From CAWHMS01 sp963830495 (lineage in GTDB: Bacteria; Actinomycetota; Actinomycetes; Propionibacteriales; Nocardioidaceae): a stretch of DNA of 64,000 nucleotides. A program made the position numbers and the translations under genes. Within the stretch, counting starts at the first letter, position 1, and every line of letters begins with the position of its first letter. Shown in pieces: positions 51,824 to 60,435 of the stretch. The notes under the pieces are model-generated. The model saw nothing but the letters and a program-made list of their open reading frames with translations. It had not been told where the DNA came from and made no database searches. The DNA lies in assembly GCA_963830495.1 (NCBI GenBank), contig CAWHMS010000001.1, positions 434,001 through 498,000 of the forward strand, given 5' to 3'.

Positions 51824-52873
51824 GTGAAACTGGGTCTGAGCATGGGCTATGTCCTGGGTGCCGACATCGCCGACTACGTGAGCCTGGCGCAGGAGGCCGA
51901 GCGGCTCGGCTTCTCCGTCGCCTGGGCGGCCGAGGCCTACGGGTCCGATGCTCCGACAGTGCTGAGCTACCTCGCGGCCAGCACCTCGACGATCGACGTC
52001 GGCGCCGCGGTCATGCAGATCCCGGCTCGGAGCCCGGCCATGACCGCGATGACCGCAGCGACGTTGGACCTGCTCAGCGGCGGCCGTTTCCGGCTGGGCT
52101 TGGGCGTGTCGGGTCCGCAGGTGTCGGAGGGCTGGCACGGTGTGCGCTTCGACAAGCCGCTGCGGCGAACCCGTGAGTATGCCGCGGTCGTGCGGCAGGC
52201 GCTGGCGCGCCAGACGGTGCGGCACGACGGCGAGTTCTTCACGCTGCCGCTTCCCGACGGGCCGGGCAAGGCGCTCAAGCTGACCGTGCACCCGATCCGC
52301 GAGCACATCCCGCTCTACCTGGCCGCCGTCGGGCCGCGCAACGTCGAGCTGGCCGGTGAGATCGCCGACGGGTGGTTGGCGATCTTCTTGTCGCCGGAGT
52401 ACGCCGATGAGGCGCTGGGCCACATCGGCACCGGGCAGCAGCGGGCTGGCCGGCAGGCGGTGACGCTCGACATCGCAGCAACTGTTCCGGTCGTCTTTGG
52501 CAGCGACGTGGCTGCGTGTGCGGAGCCGGTGCGCGGCTATGCAGCCCTGTATGTCGGCGGGATGGGCAGCCGGAGCCAGAACTTCTACAACCAGCTGGCG
52601 TGCCGGATGGGCTTCGAGGCCGCCGCACAACAGGTGCAGGACCTCTTCTTGGATCGCAAGCATCGGGAGGCGATGGCCGCCGTGCCGCTCGACTTCATCG
52701 ACCAGACCTCGCTGCTCGGGCCGGTCGCCCGGGTCGCCGAGCGGCTCCAGGCGTACGACGACGCCGGTGTCACGACGATCAACGTCACCACCTTCGCGGG
52801 CACGTACGACGAGCGGGTCGCCGTACTGCGCGGTATCGCCGAAGCACTCGACGCCTCCGGTCGGGGCGGCTAG
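51824..52873 (+). CDS. LLM-class F420-dependent oxidoreductase
   Basis: A 349-aa luciferase-like monooxygenase-fold protein. The N-terminus GLSMGYVLGADIADYVSLAQ, then EAERLGFSVAWAAEAYGSDA, LLSGGRFRLGLGVSGPQVSE and IPLYLAAVGPRNVELAGEI match actinobacterial F420-dependent oxidoreductases. It reduces or oxidises an unknown substrate with reduced deazaflavin F420. GTG 51824 follows TAGGGT by 7 nt. The stop is directly followed by the uppP ATG. Confidence 0.87.
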   Translation: MKLGLSMGYVLGADIADYVSLAQEAERLGFSVAWAAEAYGSDAPTVLSYLAASTSTIDVGAAVMQIPARSPAMTAMTAATLDLLSGGRFRLGLGVSGPQVSEGWHGVRFDKPLRRTREYAAVVRQALARQTVRHDGEFFTLPLPDGPGKALKLTVHPIREHIPLYLAAVGPRNVELAGEIADGWLAIFLSPEYADEALGHIGTGQQRAGRQAVTLDIAATVPVVFGSDVAACAEPVRGYAALYVGGMGSRSQNFYNQLACRMGFEAAAQQVQDLFLDRKHREAMAAVPLDFIDQTSLLGPVARVAERLQAYDDAGVTTINVTTFAGTYDERVAVLRGIAEALDASGRGG

Positions 52874-53698
52874 ATGGCGGACTTCCTGCAGGCCGTCTTC
52901 CTCGGGATCTTGCAGGGGCTGACGGAGTTCCTGCCGATCTCGAGCAGCGCGCATCTCCGGATCTTCCCCGACCTCTTCGGCTGGGGTGACCCTGGCGCCG
53001 CGTTCACCGCCGTGGTCCAGATCGGCACCGAGCTGGCCGTGGTGCTGTACTTCCGGCACGACATCTGGCGGATCGGCTCCACCTGGGTGCGGTCATTGTT
53101 CGACCCGAGTCTGCGGGGGGCGCTGGACGCCCGGATGGGATGGTTCATCATCGTCGGGTCGCTGCCGATCGTGATCCTCGGCGTCCTCTTCAAGGACACG
53201 ATCGAGTCTGAGTTCCGAAATCTGTGGTTGATCGCCAGCATGCTGATCGTGATGGGGATCGTGCTGGGTATCGCGGAGCGGGTCGGGCGGCAGACGCGAG
53301 CGATCAAGGAACTGACGATGCCGCATGCGGTGTTCTACGGGATTGCCCAGGCCGCCGCTCTGGTGCCGGGCGTGTCCCGGTCCGGCGCGACGATCAGCAT
53401 GGGGATGTTCCTCGGCTACGACCGCGCTGCGGCCACTCGGTACGCCTTCTTGCTCGCGATCCCGGCTGTGGTGGGCGCCGGACTCTACGAGCTGCCCGAG
53501 ATCCCGGACGGCGAGAACGCCTACGGGCCGTTGCCTACCCTCGCCGCCACGGTGGCGGCGTTTGTGGTGGGGTACGCCGCGATCGCCTGGCTGCTGCGCT
53601 ACGTCAGCACCCGCTCCTACCTGCCGTTCGTGCTGTATCGCATCTCGCTCGGCGTTTTCACGATGACGATGCTGAGTCTTGGCTACCTCTCTGCCTGA
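52874..53698 (+). CDS. uppP: undecaprenyl-diphosphatase
   Basis: A 274-aa membrane phosphatase of the BacA/UppP family that recycles the lipid carrier of cell-wall synthesis. Both catalytic motifs are visible: GILQGLTEFLPISSSAHL at the N-terminus and ALVPGVSRSGATISMG in the middle, with Arg and Ser residues of the active site. About eight transmembrane helices. The ATG follows the LLM stop with no gap (TAGATG), so it is translated from the same message. Also confers bacitracin tolerance when abundant. Confidence 0.95.
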   Translation: MADFLQAVFLGILQGLTEFLPISSSAHLRIFPDLFGWGDPGAAFTAVVQIGTELAVVLYFRHDIWRIGSTWVRSLFDPSLRGALDARMGWFIIVGSLPIVILGVLFKDTIESEFRNLWLIASMLIVMGIVLGIAERVGRQTRAIKELTMPHAVFYGIAQAAALVPGVSRSGATISMGMFLGYDRAAATRYAFLLAIPAVVGAGLYELPEIPDGENAYGPLPTLAATVAAFVVGYAAIAWLLRYVSTRSYLPFVLYRISLGVFTMTMLSLGYLSA

Positions 53699-53706
53699 CC
53701 CTCCTC

Positions 53707-53820
53707 TTCCTGTCGAGCGGCAGGTTGTTCCTGCCGAACGGCCAGCTTGTTCCTGCCGAGCGGTCAGGTTGTTCCTGCCGAGCGGTCAGGTTGTTCCTGC
53801 CGAGCGGCCAGGTTGTTACC
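53707..53820. repeat. tandem array of a 22-bp repeat, about six copies
   Basis: TTCCTG/TTACCG units start at 53707, 53728, 53750, 53772, 53794 and 53816, 22 bp apart (first interval 21). Core: TTCCTGCCGAGCGG followed by YCAGGTTG. CAGG-TTGTT-CCTG forms a small hairpin in each unit. It lies between the convergent uppP and AbiEi-like genes. The same family is found at 54806 and 59323. Confidence 0.75.
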
Positions 53821-53836
53821 GCTCGCTTCGGCGAGC
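53821..53836. terminator. UUCG-tetraloop hairpin between convergent genes
   Basis: GCTCGC-TTCG-GCGAGC is a perfect 6-bp stem closed by a stable C(UUCG)G loop, immediately after the repeat array and 10 bp before the end of the minus-strand gene. Likely a bidirectional terminator or mRNA-end stabiliser. Confidence 0.5.
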
Positions 53837-53845
53837 TGCCACGGA

Positions 53846-54746
53846 TCAGCCTTCCAATGCCCGGCGTAGCTCGTTCAGCCACGAGCGCAGCGCCGAGTCG
53901 CTGAACGAGTGACGATTGACGACGATCACTGTCCACCCGCGTTCACGGAGCCACTCACGCCGCGACTCATCCGCACGTTGCTGCTCGGCGCTCTCGTGGA
54001 AAGCCTGTCCGTCGTACTCGACAGCCACCTTGTGCAAGGGATAGGCAAGGTCCAAGCGGAATCTGTCGATGCCGTTGTCCTTGACCCAGACCTGTGGAGT
54101 CGGGCCCGGCAGGCCATCGTCGATGATCGCCAGACGAGTCCACGACTCACCCGGAGACTCAGCCCGCGGATCTGCGACGGCGATGAGTCGTCGAAGTTGG
54201 ACGACGCCGCGGCGCCCCTTGTACGCCGGGAGTGCCGCCTCCATCTCTTCCCGCGTCACACCGAAGGCGCGCATGAATCCGTCCAAGGCTGCAAGCGCGT
54301 CCCGTGGCGACAGTCGACAACCAAGGTCCATGGCCGTTCGCAGTGGAGTCGTAACCAGAGCACCGTCTAATGTCCATGACATCGACTGGTCGCAGGTCGC
54401 GAAGGCCGCCCTTCCAGCCGAGTCGCCGCCTTCGCGAGTGCTGGCGAAGCGTCCAGGTCTCGAGCGGCGGCAGGATCTCGAGCTCCCGCAACTCGAAGGT
54501 ATCCACACCGTGGATCCACGCTGCCGTCCTGTCACAGATGACAACGAACGGCGTCATCACCAACCTGGCCGCCCGGACGCGCATCGCAATCGTGTCGGGA
54601 GTATCGGCTGGCACGTAGACGCCTTGAAGGACGCGGCGCACCTTGCCATTGGCAATGAGAGCCGTCAACTGCTTGCGAGAAAGGCCCTGGGACTGCGCCA
54701 TGGACCAGGTAAAGGGTTGCGTAGGCAGGACTGCGGGTGCGCGCAT
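53846..54746 (-). pseudogene. AbiEi-like / DUF559-type protein, single frameshift
   Basis: The N-terminal part (ATG 54746, TWSMAQSQGLSRKQLTALIA, GKVRRVLQGVYVPADTPD, FVVICDRTAAWIHGVDTFE) resembles the wHTH and linker of AbiEi-type antitoxin proteins. After a frameshift near 54375 it continues as LDGALVTTPLRTAMDLGCRL and ends with a DUF559/Vsr-like endonuclease-fold part (DLAYPLHKVAVEYDGQAFHE, RREWLRERGWTVIVV). One inserted G separates the frames. Such genes are widespread solitary actinobacterial ORFs of unclear role; no toxin partner is adjacent. Confidence 0.65.
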
Positions 54747-54805
54747 GTTCTGACTGTGGCGCAACAGCGAGGTACGGCGAGCGCCGTTTCCACAGGGGCG
54801 CACCG

Positions 54806-54837
54806 GGCGGGAAACAACCTGGCCTCTCGGCGGCAAG
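54806..54837. repeat. single copy of the 22-bp repeat family
   Basis: CGGGAAACAACCTGGCC followed by TCTCGGCGGCAAG matches the unit of the 59323 array with a few changes. It is located between the AbiEi-like start and the corA stop. Confidence 0.5.
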
Positions 54838-54845
54838 CGGGGGAA

Positions 54846-55829
54846 TCAGAGCCAGCCGGACCGCTTGAAGGTGCGCCACAGCAGCAGCACGATGCCGACC
54901 ATCACGATCATGACGACGGGGTAGCCGTAGCGGGTGCTGAGCTCAGGCATGTTCTCAAAGTTCATCCCGTAGATGCCCGCGATCAGGGTGGGTACGGCGG
55001 CCATGGCGACGTATGCCGAGATCCGGCGCATGTCGTCGTTCTGCTGAACGGTAATGCGCGCCAGGTGCGCGTCGTGCGCGGTGGAGAGCAGGTTGTCGAG
55101 CTCCTCGATCTGGTCGTGGATCCGGATCGCGTGGTCGGCCACGTCGCGGAAGAACGCCGATGCCTCCGAGGGCAAGCCGACCACGCGCCGCTGCGCGAAG
55201 GCGAGCAGCGGCTCCCGCAGCGGCGCCACGGCTCGCCTGAACTCCGCGACCTCCCGCTTGAGGGTATAGATCCGTCGGGAGTTTGCCGTGCGGACCTCGG
55301 AGAACACCGACAGCTCGATCTCGTCGACGTCGACCTGCAGCTCGTCGGCCACCGCGGCATAACCATCCACCACGTGGTCGCAGATGGCATACAGGACGGC
55401 GTGGGCGCCGTGTCCGAGCACGTCTTCGTGCTCCTCGAGGCTCCGTCGTACGTCGCCGAGCTGGACACCCTCGCCGTGCCGGACGGTCACGACGTAGCCC
55501 GGCCCGACGAAGACGGCGATCTCACCCGTCTCGACGGCGTCCTGCGCGTCGACGTACCACAGCGTCTTCAGCACCATGAACAGCGCCTCGCCCTCATAGC
55601 GCTCCAGCTTCGGCCGTTGGTGCGCCACCACCGCGTCCTCGACCGCCAGCGGATGCAGCCCGAAGGCGCTAGCGATGTCGTCCATCTCGCTCTCCGTTGG
55701 TTCGTGCAGGCCGAGCCAGACGAAGCCGCCACCATCGCGGGCGGACTGCAGCGCGCGTGGCAGGTCCGTCGTGTCGAACGAGTGGGGCATTCGCGAGCCC
55801 TCGTGGTAGACGGCGCAGTCGACGATCAC
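54846..55829 (-). CDS. corA: CorA-family magnesium/cobalt transporter
   Basis: A 327-aa protein. A large cytoplasmic N-terminal funnel domain (VWLGLHEPTESEMDDIASAF, LHPLAVEDAVVAHQRPKLER) leads to two C-terminal helices with the pore-signature YGMNFENMPE, near residues 286-295. CorA forms a pentameric Mg2+ channel. The GTG at 55829 has a CACAAT -10-like hexamer 6 nt upstream. It is divergent from the histidine-phosphatase gene (48-bp spacer). Confidence 0.92.
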   Translation of the reverse strand: MIVDCAVYHEGSRMPHSFDTTDLPRALQSARDGGGFVWLGLHEPTESEMDDIASAFGLHPLAVEDAVVAHQRPKLERYEGEALFMVLKTLWYVDAQDAVETGEIAVFVGPGYVVTVRHGEGVQLGDVRRSLEEHEDVLGHGAHAVLYAICDHVVDGYAAVADELQVDVDEIELSVFSEVRTANSRRIYTLKREVAEFRRAVAPLREPLLAFAQRRVVGLPSEASAFFRDVADHAIRIHDQIEELDNLLSTAHDAHLARITVQQNDDMRRISAYVAMAAVPTLIAGIYGMNFENMPELSTRYGYPVVMIVMVGIVLLLWRTFKRSGWL

Positions 55830-55877
55830 GGCTCCATTGTGGCGCTCGAGGATGCGACCGGCCCCTAAGGTGAGGGC

Positions 55878-56576
55878 GTGGCGACTCTCGTACTTGTGCG
55901 ACACGGCCGCTCGACGTCCAACACTGACGGCACGCTGGCGGGACGCAGCCCAGGAGTCCACCTCGACGAGGTCGGCGAGCAGCAGGCTCGCGCCACCGGT
56001 GCTCGGCTCGCGGCACTCCCGCTGGTCGCGGCGGTGAGCAGCCCGCTGGAGCGGTGTCGCGAGACCACCGATCTGCTGCTCCGCGAGCGGGGTACGTCGC
56101 CCGACGTCTCGGTCGACGATCGCCTGCTCGAGTGCGACTACGGCGACTGGACCGGCCAGCCACTCAAGCAGCTGGCCAAAGACAAGGCCTGGAAGGTTGT
56201 GCAGCAGCACGCCAGCGCCGCCACCTTCCCGGGCGGCGAGACGCTCCGGGCCGTGCAGTCCCGCGCCGTCGACGCGATTCGGGAGTGGGACGCGCGCCTG
56301 ACCCACGAGTTCGGGGCCGAGGCGCTGTGGCTCGTCGTGAGCCACGGTGACGTGATCAAGTCGATCCTTGCGGACGCGCTCGGCGCCCATCTGGACCAGT
56401 TCCAGCGCATCGTGGTCGACCCGTGCTCAGTGTCGGTCGTGGCCTATACGCCGCTGCGCCCCTTCGTCGTACGGCTCAACGACAACGGGGACCTCGGCGG
56501 CCTCGCCCCCAAGCGACGGCGACGGCGACGGCCGAGGGGCAGCGACGCGGCCGTCGGGGGTGGCGCGGGCACGTAG
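55878..56576 (+). CDS. histidine phosphatase family protein (MSMEG_4193-like)
   Basis: A 232-aa phosphoglycerate-mutase-like phosphatase. It begins LVLVRHGRSTSNTDG with the catalytic RHG, continues VSSPLERCRETTDLLL, LLECDYGDWTGQPL and VVSHGDVIKSILAD with the second catalytic His. It ends in a basic tail (KRRRRRRPRG). The group is conserved upstream of DUF3090 and mshC in actinobacteria. GTG 55878 follows TAAGGT by 6 nt, so it is leaderless. Substrate unknown. Confidence 0.9.
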   Translation: MATLVLVRHGRSTSNTDGTLAGRSPGVHLDEVGEQQARATGARLAALPLVAAVSSPLERCRETTDLLLRERGTSPDVSVDDRLLECDYGDWTGQPLKQLAKDKAWKVVQQHASAATFPGGETLRAVQSRAVDAIREWDARLTHEFGAEALWLVVSHGDVIKSILADALGAHLDQFQRIVVDPCSVSVVAYTPLRPFVVRLNDNGDLGGLAPKRRRRRRPRGSDAAVGGGAGT

Positions 56577-56586
56577 GCTCGGGGTC

Positions 56587-57192
56587 ATGTCGATGGTCAT
56601 CCATCTCTTCGAGCAGCCGGAGCGTTTCGTCGCCGGCACCGTAGGTCCGCCCGGGCAGCGCACCTTCTTCCTGCAGGCGCGGGAGGGCAGCCGGGTCACG
56701 AGCGTGGCGCTGGAGAAGCAGCAGGTCTCGATCCTCGCCGAGCGGGTCGACCTGCTACTGGACGAGGTGCTGCGACAGCACCAGGGGGACCCGACGATCC
56801 CGGCGGTGGCGCCGAGCGACAGCGGCGACAGCGAGCCGCTGGACCAGCCCATCGAGGAGGAGTTCCGCGTCGGCACGATCACACTCAGCTGGGAGCCTGA
56901 CGGCCAGGTCGTCGTGATCGAGCTGTTCCCCATCTCGGAGGAGGCCGTGGTGGTGGAGGCCGAGGGCGCCGACGGCAATGACGACGACGAGGCGACCGAG
57001 ATCGAGATAGAGGTCGAGGCCGAGGAGGTCGTCGTCGTGAAGCTCGAGCCTGGCTACGCGCGCGCCTTCGCCAAGCGCGCGCAGACAGTCGTCGCCGCGG
57101 GTCGGCCGCCCTGCCAGTTCTGCGGTAACCCGCTCGATCCTGAGGGTCACATCTGCCCCCGCGCCAATGGGTTCCGACGCGTCGCCGACTGA
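56587..57192 (+). CDS. DUF3090 domain-containing protein
   Basis: A 201-aa actinobacterial protein with the DUF3090 start VIHLFEQPERFVAGTVGPPG and QRTFFLQAREGSRVTSVALE. An acidic insertion (NDDDEATEIEIEVEAEE) follows, then the C-terminal zinc-ribbon-like CQFCGNPLDPEGHICPR. Its -10 TAGGCT (56574-56579) overlaps the stop of the phosphatase gene and lies 7 nt before the ATG. Function unknown. It overlaps the SCO1664-family gene by 26 bp, so the two are coupled. Confidence 0.9.
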   Translation: MSMVIHLFEQPERFVAGTVGPPGQRTFFLQAREGSRVTSVALEKQQVSILAERVDLLLDEVLRQHQGDPTIPAVAPSDSGDSEPLDQPIEEEFRVGTITLSWEPDGQVVVIELFPISEEAVVVEAEGADGNDDDEATEIEIEVEAEEVVVVKLEPGYARAFAKRAQTVVAAGRPPCQFCGNPLDPEGHICPRANGFRRVAD

Positions 57193-58033
57193 GCGGTTCG
57201 CGCGCGACGACAGCGACGTCGTCCGGGTGCTGACCGACGGCCGGCTGGACATCGAGGGCCGGCTGGTGGCCGCCTCGAACGCTTCCTTCTACGGTGCCGT
57301 GACGCTCGACGACGACTCCGTGCCGTGCATCTACAAGCCCGTGGCCGGGGAGCGACCACTGTGGGACTTCCCGGAGGGTAACCTCGCCAATCGTGAGCTC
57401 GCTGCACGAGTGGTGTCGGAGGCGGCGGGCTGGGGGCTCGTGCCGCCGACAGTGCTGCGTGACGGGCGGTTCGGACCGGGCATGGTGCAGTTGTGGATCG
57501 AGGAGTCCGCAGAGCACGCGCTGGTCGACGTCGTACCCGCCGACGAGGGTCAGGCGGACTGGATCGCTGTCCTAGCAGCCGAGGACGCGCAGGGTCTGGC
57601 GGTGCTGCTCGTGCACGCCGATGACCCGCGACTCCGCGACATGGCCGTCTTCGACGTCGTGATCAACAATGCCGACCGCAAGGGCGGGCACGTCCTGTTG
57701 GCCCCTGCCGAGGCGCCGATAGGGGCGGCCGAGTCGGCGCGGCGAACGGGTTTCCATCTCTGGGGATGCGACCACGGCGTCTCCTTCCATGTGGAAAACA
57801 AGCTGCGCACCGTGCTGTGGGGATGGGCCGACGATCCCCTGCGCGAGCAGGACCTCGCCGCACTGCACAGACTGACGGTCGGCCTTGACGGTGAGCTCGG
57901 CGAGCAGCTGAGCGCGTTGGTCACACCCGCGGAGGTTGACGCCGTTGCCGCGCGGGTCGCGGGACTCACTGCGGCCGGCCGGATGCCGGTCCCGGACGGG
58001 TCTTGGCCTGCGATCCCGTGGCCGGCCTTCTGA
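57167..58033 (+). CDS. SCO1664 family protein (PI3/PI4-kinase-like fold)
   Basis: A 288-aa protein. Key stretches are LVAASNASFYGAVTLDDDSV, CIYKPVAGERPLWDFPEGNL (kinase-like Lys), VFDVVINNADRKGGHVLL (catalytic-loop-like Asn-Asp-Arg-Lys) and FHLWGCDHGVSFHVENKLRT. This matches the SCO1664 family, related to phosphatidylinositol-kinase folds, of unknown substrate. The ATG at 57167 overlaps DUF3090. Conserved partner of mshC, so a role connected with mycothiol is conceivable. Confidence 0.88.
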   Translation: MGSDASPTERFARDDSDVVRVLTDGRLDIEGRLVAASNASFYGAVTLDDDSVPCIYKPVAGERPLWDFPEGNLANRELAARVVSEAAGWGLVPPTVLRDGRFGPGMVQLWIEESAEHALVDVVPADEGQADWIAVLAAEDAQGLAVLLVHADDPRLRDMAVFDVVINNADRKGGHVLLAPAEAPIGAAESARRTGFHLWGCDHGVSFHVENKLRTVLWGWADDPLREQDLAALHRLTVGLDGELGEQLSALVTPAEVDAVAARVAGLTAAGRMPVPDGSWPAIPWPAF

Positions 58034-58057
58034 CGCCGCCCAGTTACGCTGAGCCCC

Positions 58058-59293
58058 ATGCACGCGTGGGAGTCCCCGGCGGTCTCGAGCTTGGTCCGTG
58101 AGCGCTTCGGGGACGCGCCCGCCCTGTCGTTGTACGACGCACGCACCGGCTCCGTGGAGAAGTCCGACCCGGGTGCCGAGGCCCGCCTCTACGTGTGTGG
58201 CATCACGCCGTACGACGCCACCCACATCGGCCACGCGGCTACCTACGTTGCGTTCGACCTGGTCATCCGGGCCTGGCGGGAGGCGGGACACCGAGTCCGC
58301 TATGTGCAGAACATCACCGACGTGGACGACCCGCTCCTCGAGCGCGCCGCGCAGTCGGGCCAGGACTGGCGTGAGCTGGCCGACATGGAGACGCAGCTCT
58401 TCCGCGAGGACATGGCCGCGCTCGCCGTGATCCCGCCCGACCCCTACATCGGTGTGGTGGAGTCGATCGACCTGGTCGTCGCCATGATCGAGCGACTCCG
58501 CGACGTGGGAGCGGTGTACGACGTCGACGGCGATCTGTACTTCGCCGTCGCGAGCGACCCCACCTTCGGCGAGGTGTCCGGGCTGAGTCGGGAGGAGATG
58601 CGGGCCGTCTTCGCCGAGCGGGGCGGAGACCCGGATCGACCGGGCAAGCGTGACCCGCTCGACTGTCTGGTGTGGCAGCAGCAGCGTCCTGGCGAACCGG
58701 GATGGGCGACGAGCCTCGGCGCCGGTCGTCCCGGCTGGCATGTCGAGTGTGCGGCGATCGCGGTCGCCTACCTCGGGGCGGCGATCGACGTACAAGGCGG
58801 CGGCTCGGACCTCGCCTTCCCTCATCACGAGATGTCGGCATCGGAGGCGCAGGTGGCCGACCCGAGCCACCGGTTCGCGAAGTCGTTCGTCCACGCCGGC
58901 ATGGTCGGCCTCGACGGACACAAGATGTCGAAGTCGCTCGGCAACCTGGTGCTCGTCTCCGCGCTCCGGTCCGACGGAGTCGATCCTCGAGTGATCAGGT
59001 TGGCGCTGCTCGCGCACCACTACCGCAGCGACTGGCAATGGCAGGGCGAGTTCTTGGACGCCGCGCAGCGTCGGCTCGAGAGTTGGACCGCGGCTGTCCG
59101 CCGTGGTGGGCCTGATGCTGCGGCGACGGTCGACGCGGTACGGCGAGCGCTGGCCGACGACCTCGACGCCCCGGCGGCGCTGGCCGCGATCGACGCCTGG
59201 TGCGGCGCTGCGCGGTCAGACGATCCGGTTGATGGCGCGGCCGCCGATGTCAGGGCCGTGGCTGAGGCGTCGCTCGGCGTCACGCTTAGATGA
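58058..59293 (+). CDS. mshC: cysteine--1-D-myo-inosityl 2-amino-2-deoxy-alpha-D-glucopyranoside ligase
   Basis: A 411-aa ligase of mycothiol synthesis joining cysteine to GlcN-Ins using ATP; a paralogue of cysteinyl-tRNA synthetase. It shows the zinc Cys in YVCGITPYDATHIGHAATYV (with HIGH), NITDVDDPLLERA, GWHVECAAIAVAYLGAAIDV with second Cys, and the KMSKS-type GHKMSKSLGNLV. It lacks the long anticodon-binding domain of CysRS. TACGCT (58045-58050) lies 7 nt before the ATG. This gene is the best taxonomic marker of Actinobacteria here. Confidence 0.95.
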   Translation: MHAWESPAVSSLVRERFGDAPALSLYDARTGSVEKSDPGAEARLYVCGITPYDATHIGHAATYVAFDLVIRAWREAGHRVRYVQNITDVDDPLLERAAQSGQDWRELADMETQLFREDMAALAVIPPDPYIGVVESIDLVVAMIERLRDVGAVYDVDGDLYFAVASDPTFGEVSGLSREEMRAVFAERGGDPDRPGKRDPLDCLVWQQQRPGEPGWATSLGAGRPGWHVECAAIAVAYLGAAIDVQGGGSDLAFPHHEMSASEAQVADPSHRFAKSFVHAGMVGLDGHKMSKSLGNLVLVSALRSDGVDPRVIRLALLAHHYRSDWQWQGEFLDAAQRRLESWTAAVRRGGPDAAATVDAVRRALADDLDAPAALAAIDAWCGAARSDDPVDGAAADVRAVAEASLGVTLR

Positions 59294-59322
59294 CGCGGCG
59301 TTGCCCTCGAGCGACAGGAAGG

Positions 59323-59418
59323 GAAGAACCTGGCGCCTCGGCGGGAAGAACCTGGCGCCTCGGCGGGAAGAACCTGGCGCCTCGGCGGGAAGAACCTGGC
59401 GCCTCGGCGGGAAGAACC
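59323..59418. repeat. tandem array of the 22-bp repeat, five copies of the core
   Basis: GAAGAACC cores start at 59323, 59345, 59367, 59389 and 59411, exactly 22 bp apart; the unit reads GAAGAACCTGGCGCC then TCGGCGG. About 17 of 22 positions match the reverse complement of the 53707 array. It lies between the convergent mshC and PAC2 genes. Confidence 0.75.
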
Positions 59419-59421
59419 CGG

Positions 59422-60270
59422 TCAGTCGCCTTGGGAGCGGCGGCGCAGGTAGCGCTCGAACTCCTTCGCGATCGCGTCGCCGGAGGCCTGCGGAAGCTCG
59501 GCCGCGTCGCGCTCCTCCTCCAAGGACTTGACGTACTCCGCCACGTCCGCATCGTCGGAGGCCAGCTCGTCGACCCCGCGTTCCCAGGCCTTGGCCTTCT
59601 CCGGCAGCGACCCCAGGTCGATCGCGGTGCCGAGCATGTCCTCCAGCTCACCCAGCAGCGCCATTGTCGCCTTCGGCGCGGGCGGCTGCGCGACGTAATG
59701 CGGCACCGCGGCCCAGAAGGACAAGGTGGTCATGCCGCGGCGCTGCGCGGCGTCCTGGAGCACCCCGACGATGCCGGTCGGTCCGGTGTATCGGGACGGC
59801 TCGAGACCGTGCGCCTCCGCGATCGCACGGTCGGAGGAGATCCCCGTCACCGGCACCGGGCGGCTGTGCGGCACGTCGGCGAGCAGCGCCCCGAGCGAGA
59901 TGAAGGTCGTGGCCTGCAGCCCTGCCACATAGTCGAGCACCTCGGTGCAGAAGCCGCGCCACCGCACGTTCGGCTCGATGCCCGTCAGCAGCACCAGGTC
60001 ACGTCCTTCGGACCGGCTCTCGCAGTGCCAGAAGCTCGTGGTGCGCCAGGAGATCTCACGTTCGCCGTCGGAGTCGAACCCGACGTGCGGCCGGTTGACC
60101 TGGAAGTCGTAGTAGTCCTCGGGGTCGATGGTGGCCAGCAGGGTGGCGCGCCAGGCGACGAGCAGGTGCTGGACGGCGTCAGAGGCGGCCTCGCCGGCGT
60201 CGTTCCAGCCCTCGAACGCCGCGACCACCACAGCGTCCTTCAACTGCCGGGCCAGCTCGACGTTGATCAC
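59422..60270 (-). CDS. PAC2 family protein (proteasome-assembly-chaperone-like)
   Basis: A 282-aa protein with the actinobacterial PAC2 pattern: VVVAAFEGWNDAGEAASDAV at the N-terminus, NRPHVGFDSDGEREISW, LVLLTGIEPNVRWRGFCTEV, GALLADVPHSRPVPVTG and ATMALLGELEDMLGTAIDLG. The family is related to eukaryotic proteasome chaperone PAC2; bacterial function is unproven. The GTG has TAGGCT 6 nt upstream (60282-60277), so it is leaderless. Convergent with mshC across the 22-bp array and divergent from metH. Confidence 0.9.
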   Translation of the reverse strand: MINVELARQLKDAVVVAAFEGWNDAGEAASDAVQHLLVAWRATLLATIDPEDYYDFQVNRPHVGFDSDGEREISWRTTSFWHCESRSEGRDLVLLTGIEPNVRWRGFCTEVLDYVAGLQATTFISLGALLADVPHSRPVPVTGISSDRAIAEAHGLEPSRYTGPTGIVGVLQDAAQRRGMTTLSFWAAVPHYVAQPPAPKATMALLGELEDMLGTAIDLGSLPEKAKAWERGVDELASDDADVAEYVKSLEEERDAAELPQASGDAIAKEFERYLRRRSQGD

Positions 60271-60360
60271 CGGGTCAGCCTACGGGGTGTCGGTGAGACG
60301 ACGACGGCAAACCTCGCTCGCTCCGATGAGACGAGCGTCCGAGGGGTGGGCGGTGCCGAG

Positions 60361-60366
60361 TAGGCT
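60361..60366 (+). promoter_or_regulatory. putative metH -10 element
   Basis: TAGGCT at 60361-60366 is followed by about 65 nt of leader with a GGGAGGAG ribosome site before GTG 60436. The leader is too short for a cobalamin riboswitch. Confidence 0.4.
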
Positions 60367-60435
60367 GAAGCGCTGACGCGACGCCGGCAGGTCCGGCGCC
60401 GTACGCCGCCCACGACACCACCGGGGAGGAGCGCC

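Noticed and set aside
53707..59418. 22-bp tandem arrays considered as CRISPR arrays
   Set aside because: Units are contiguous with no unique spacers, and no cas genes are present in the window.
59290..60363. 357-aa plus-strand open frame through the repeat array and PAC2
   Set aside because: It starts in the tandem repeat and runs antisense to the PAC2 gene; no domain is seen.
60271..60435. Cobalamin riboswitch upstream of metH
   Set aside because: Only 165 bp separate metH from the divergent gene, the predicted leader is about 65 nt, and no B12-box-like sequence is visible.
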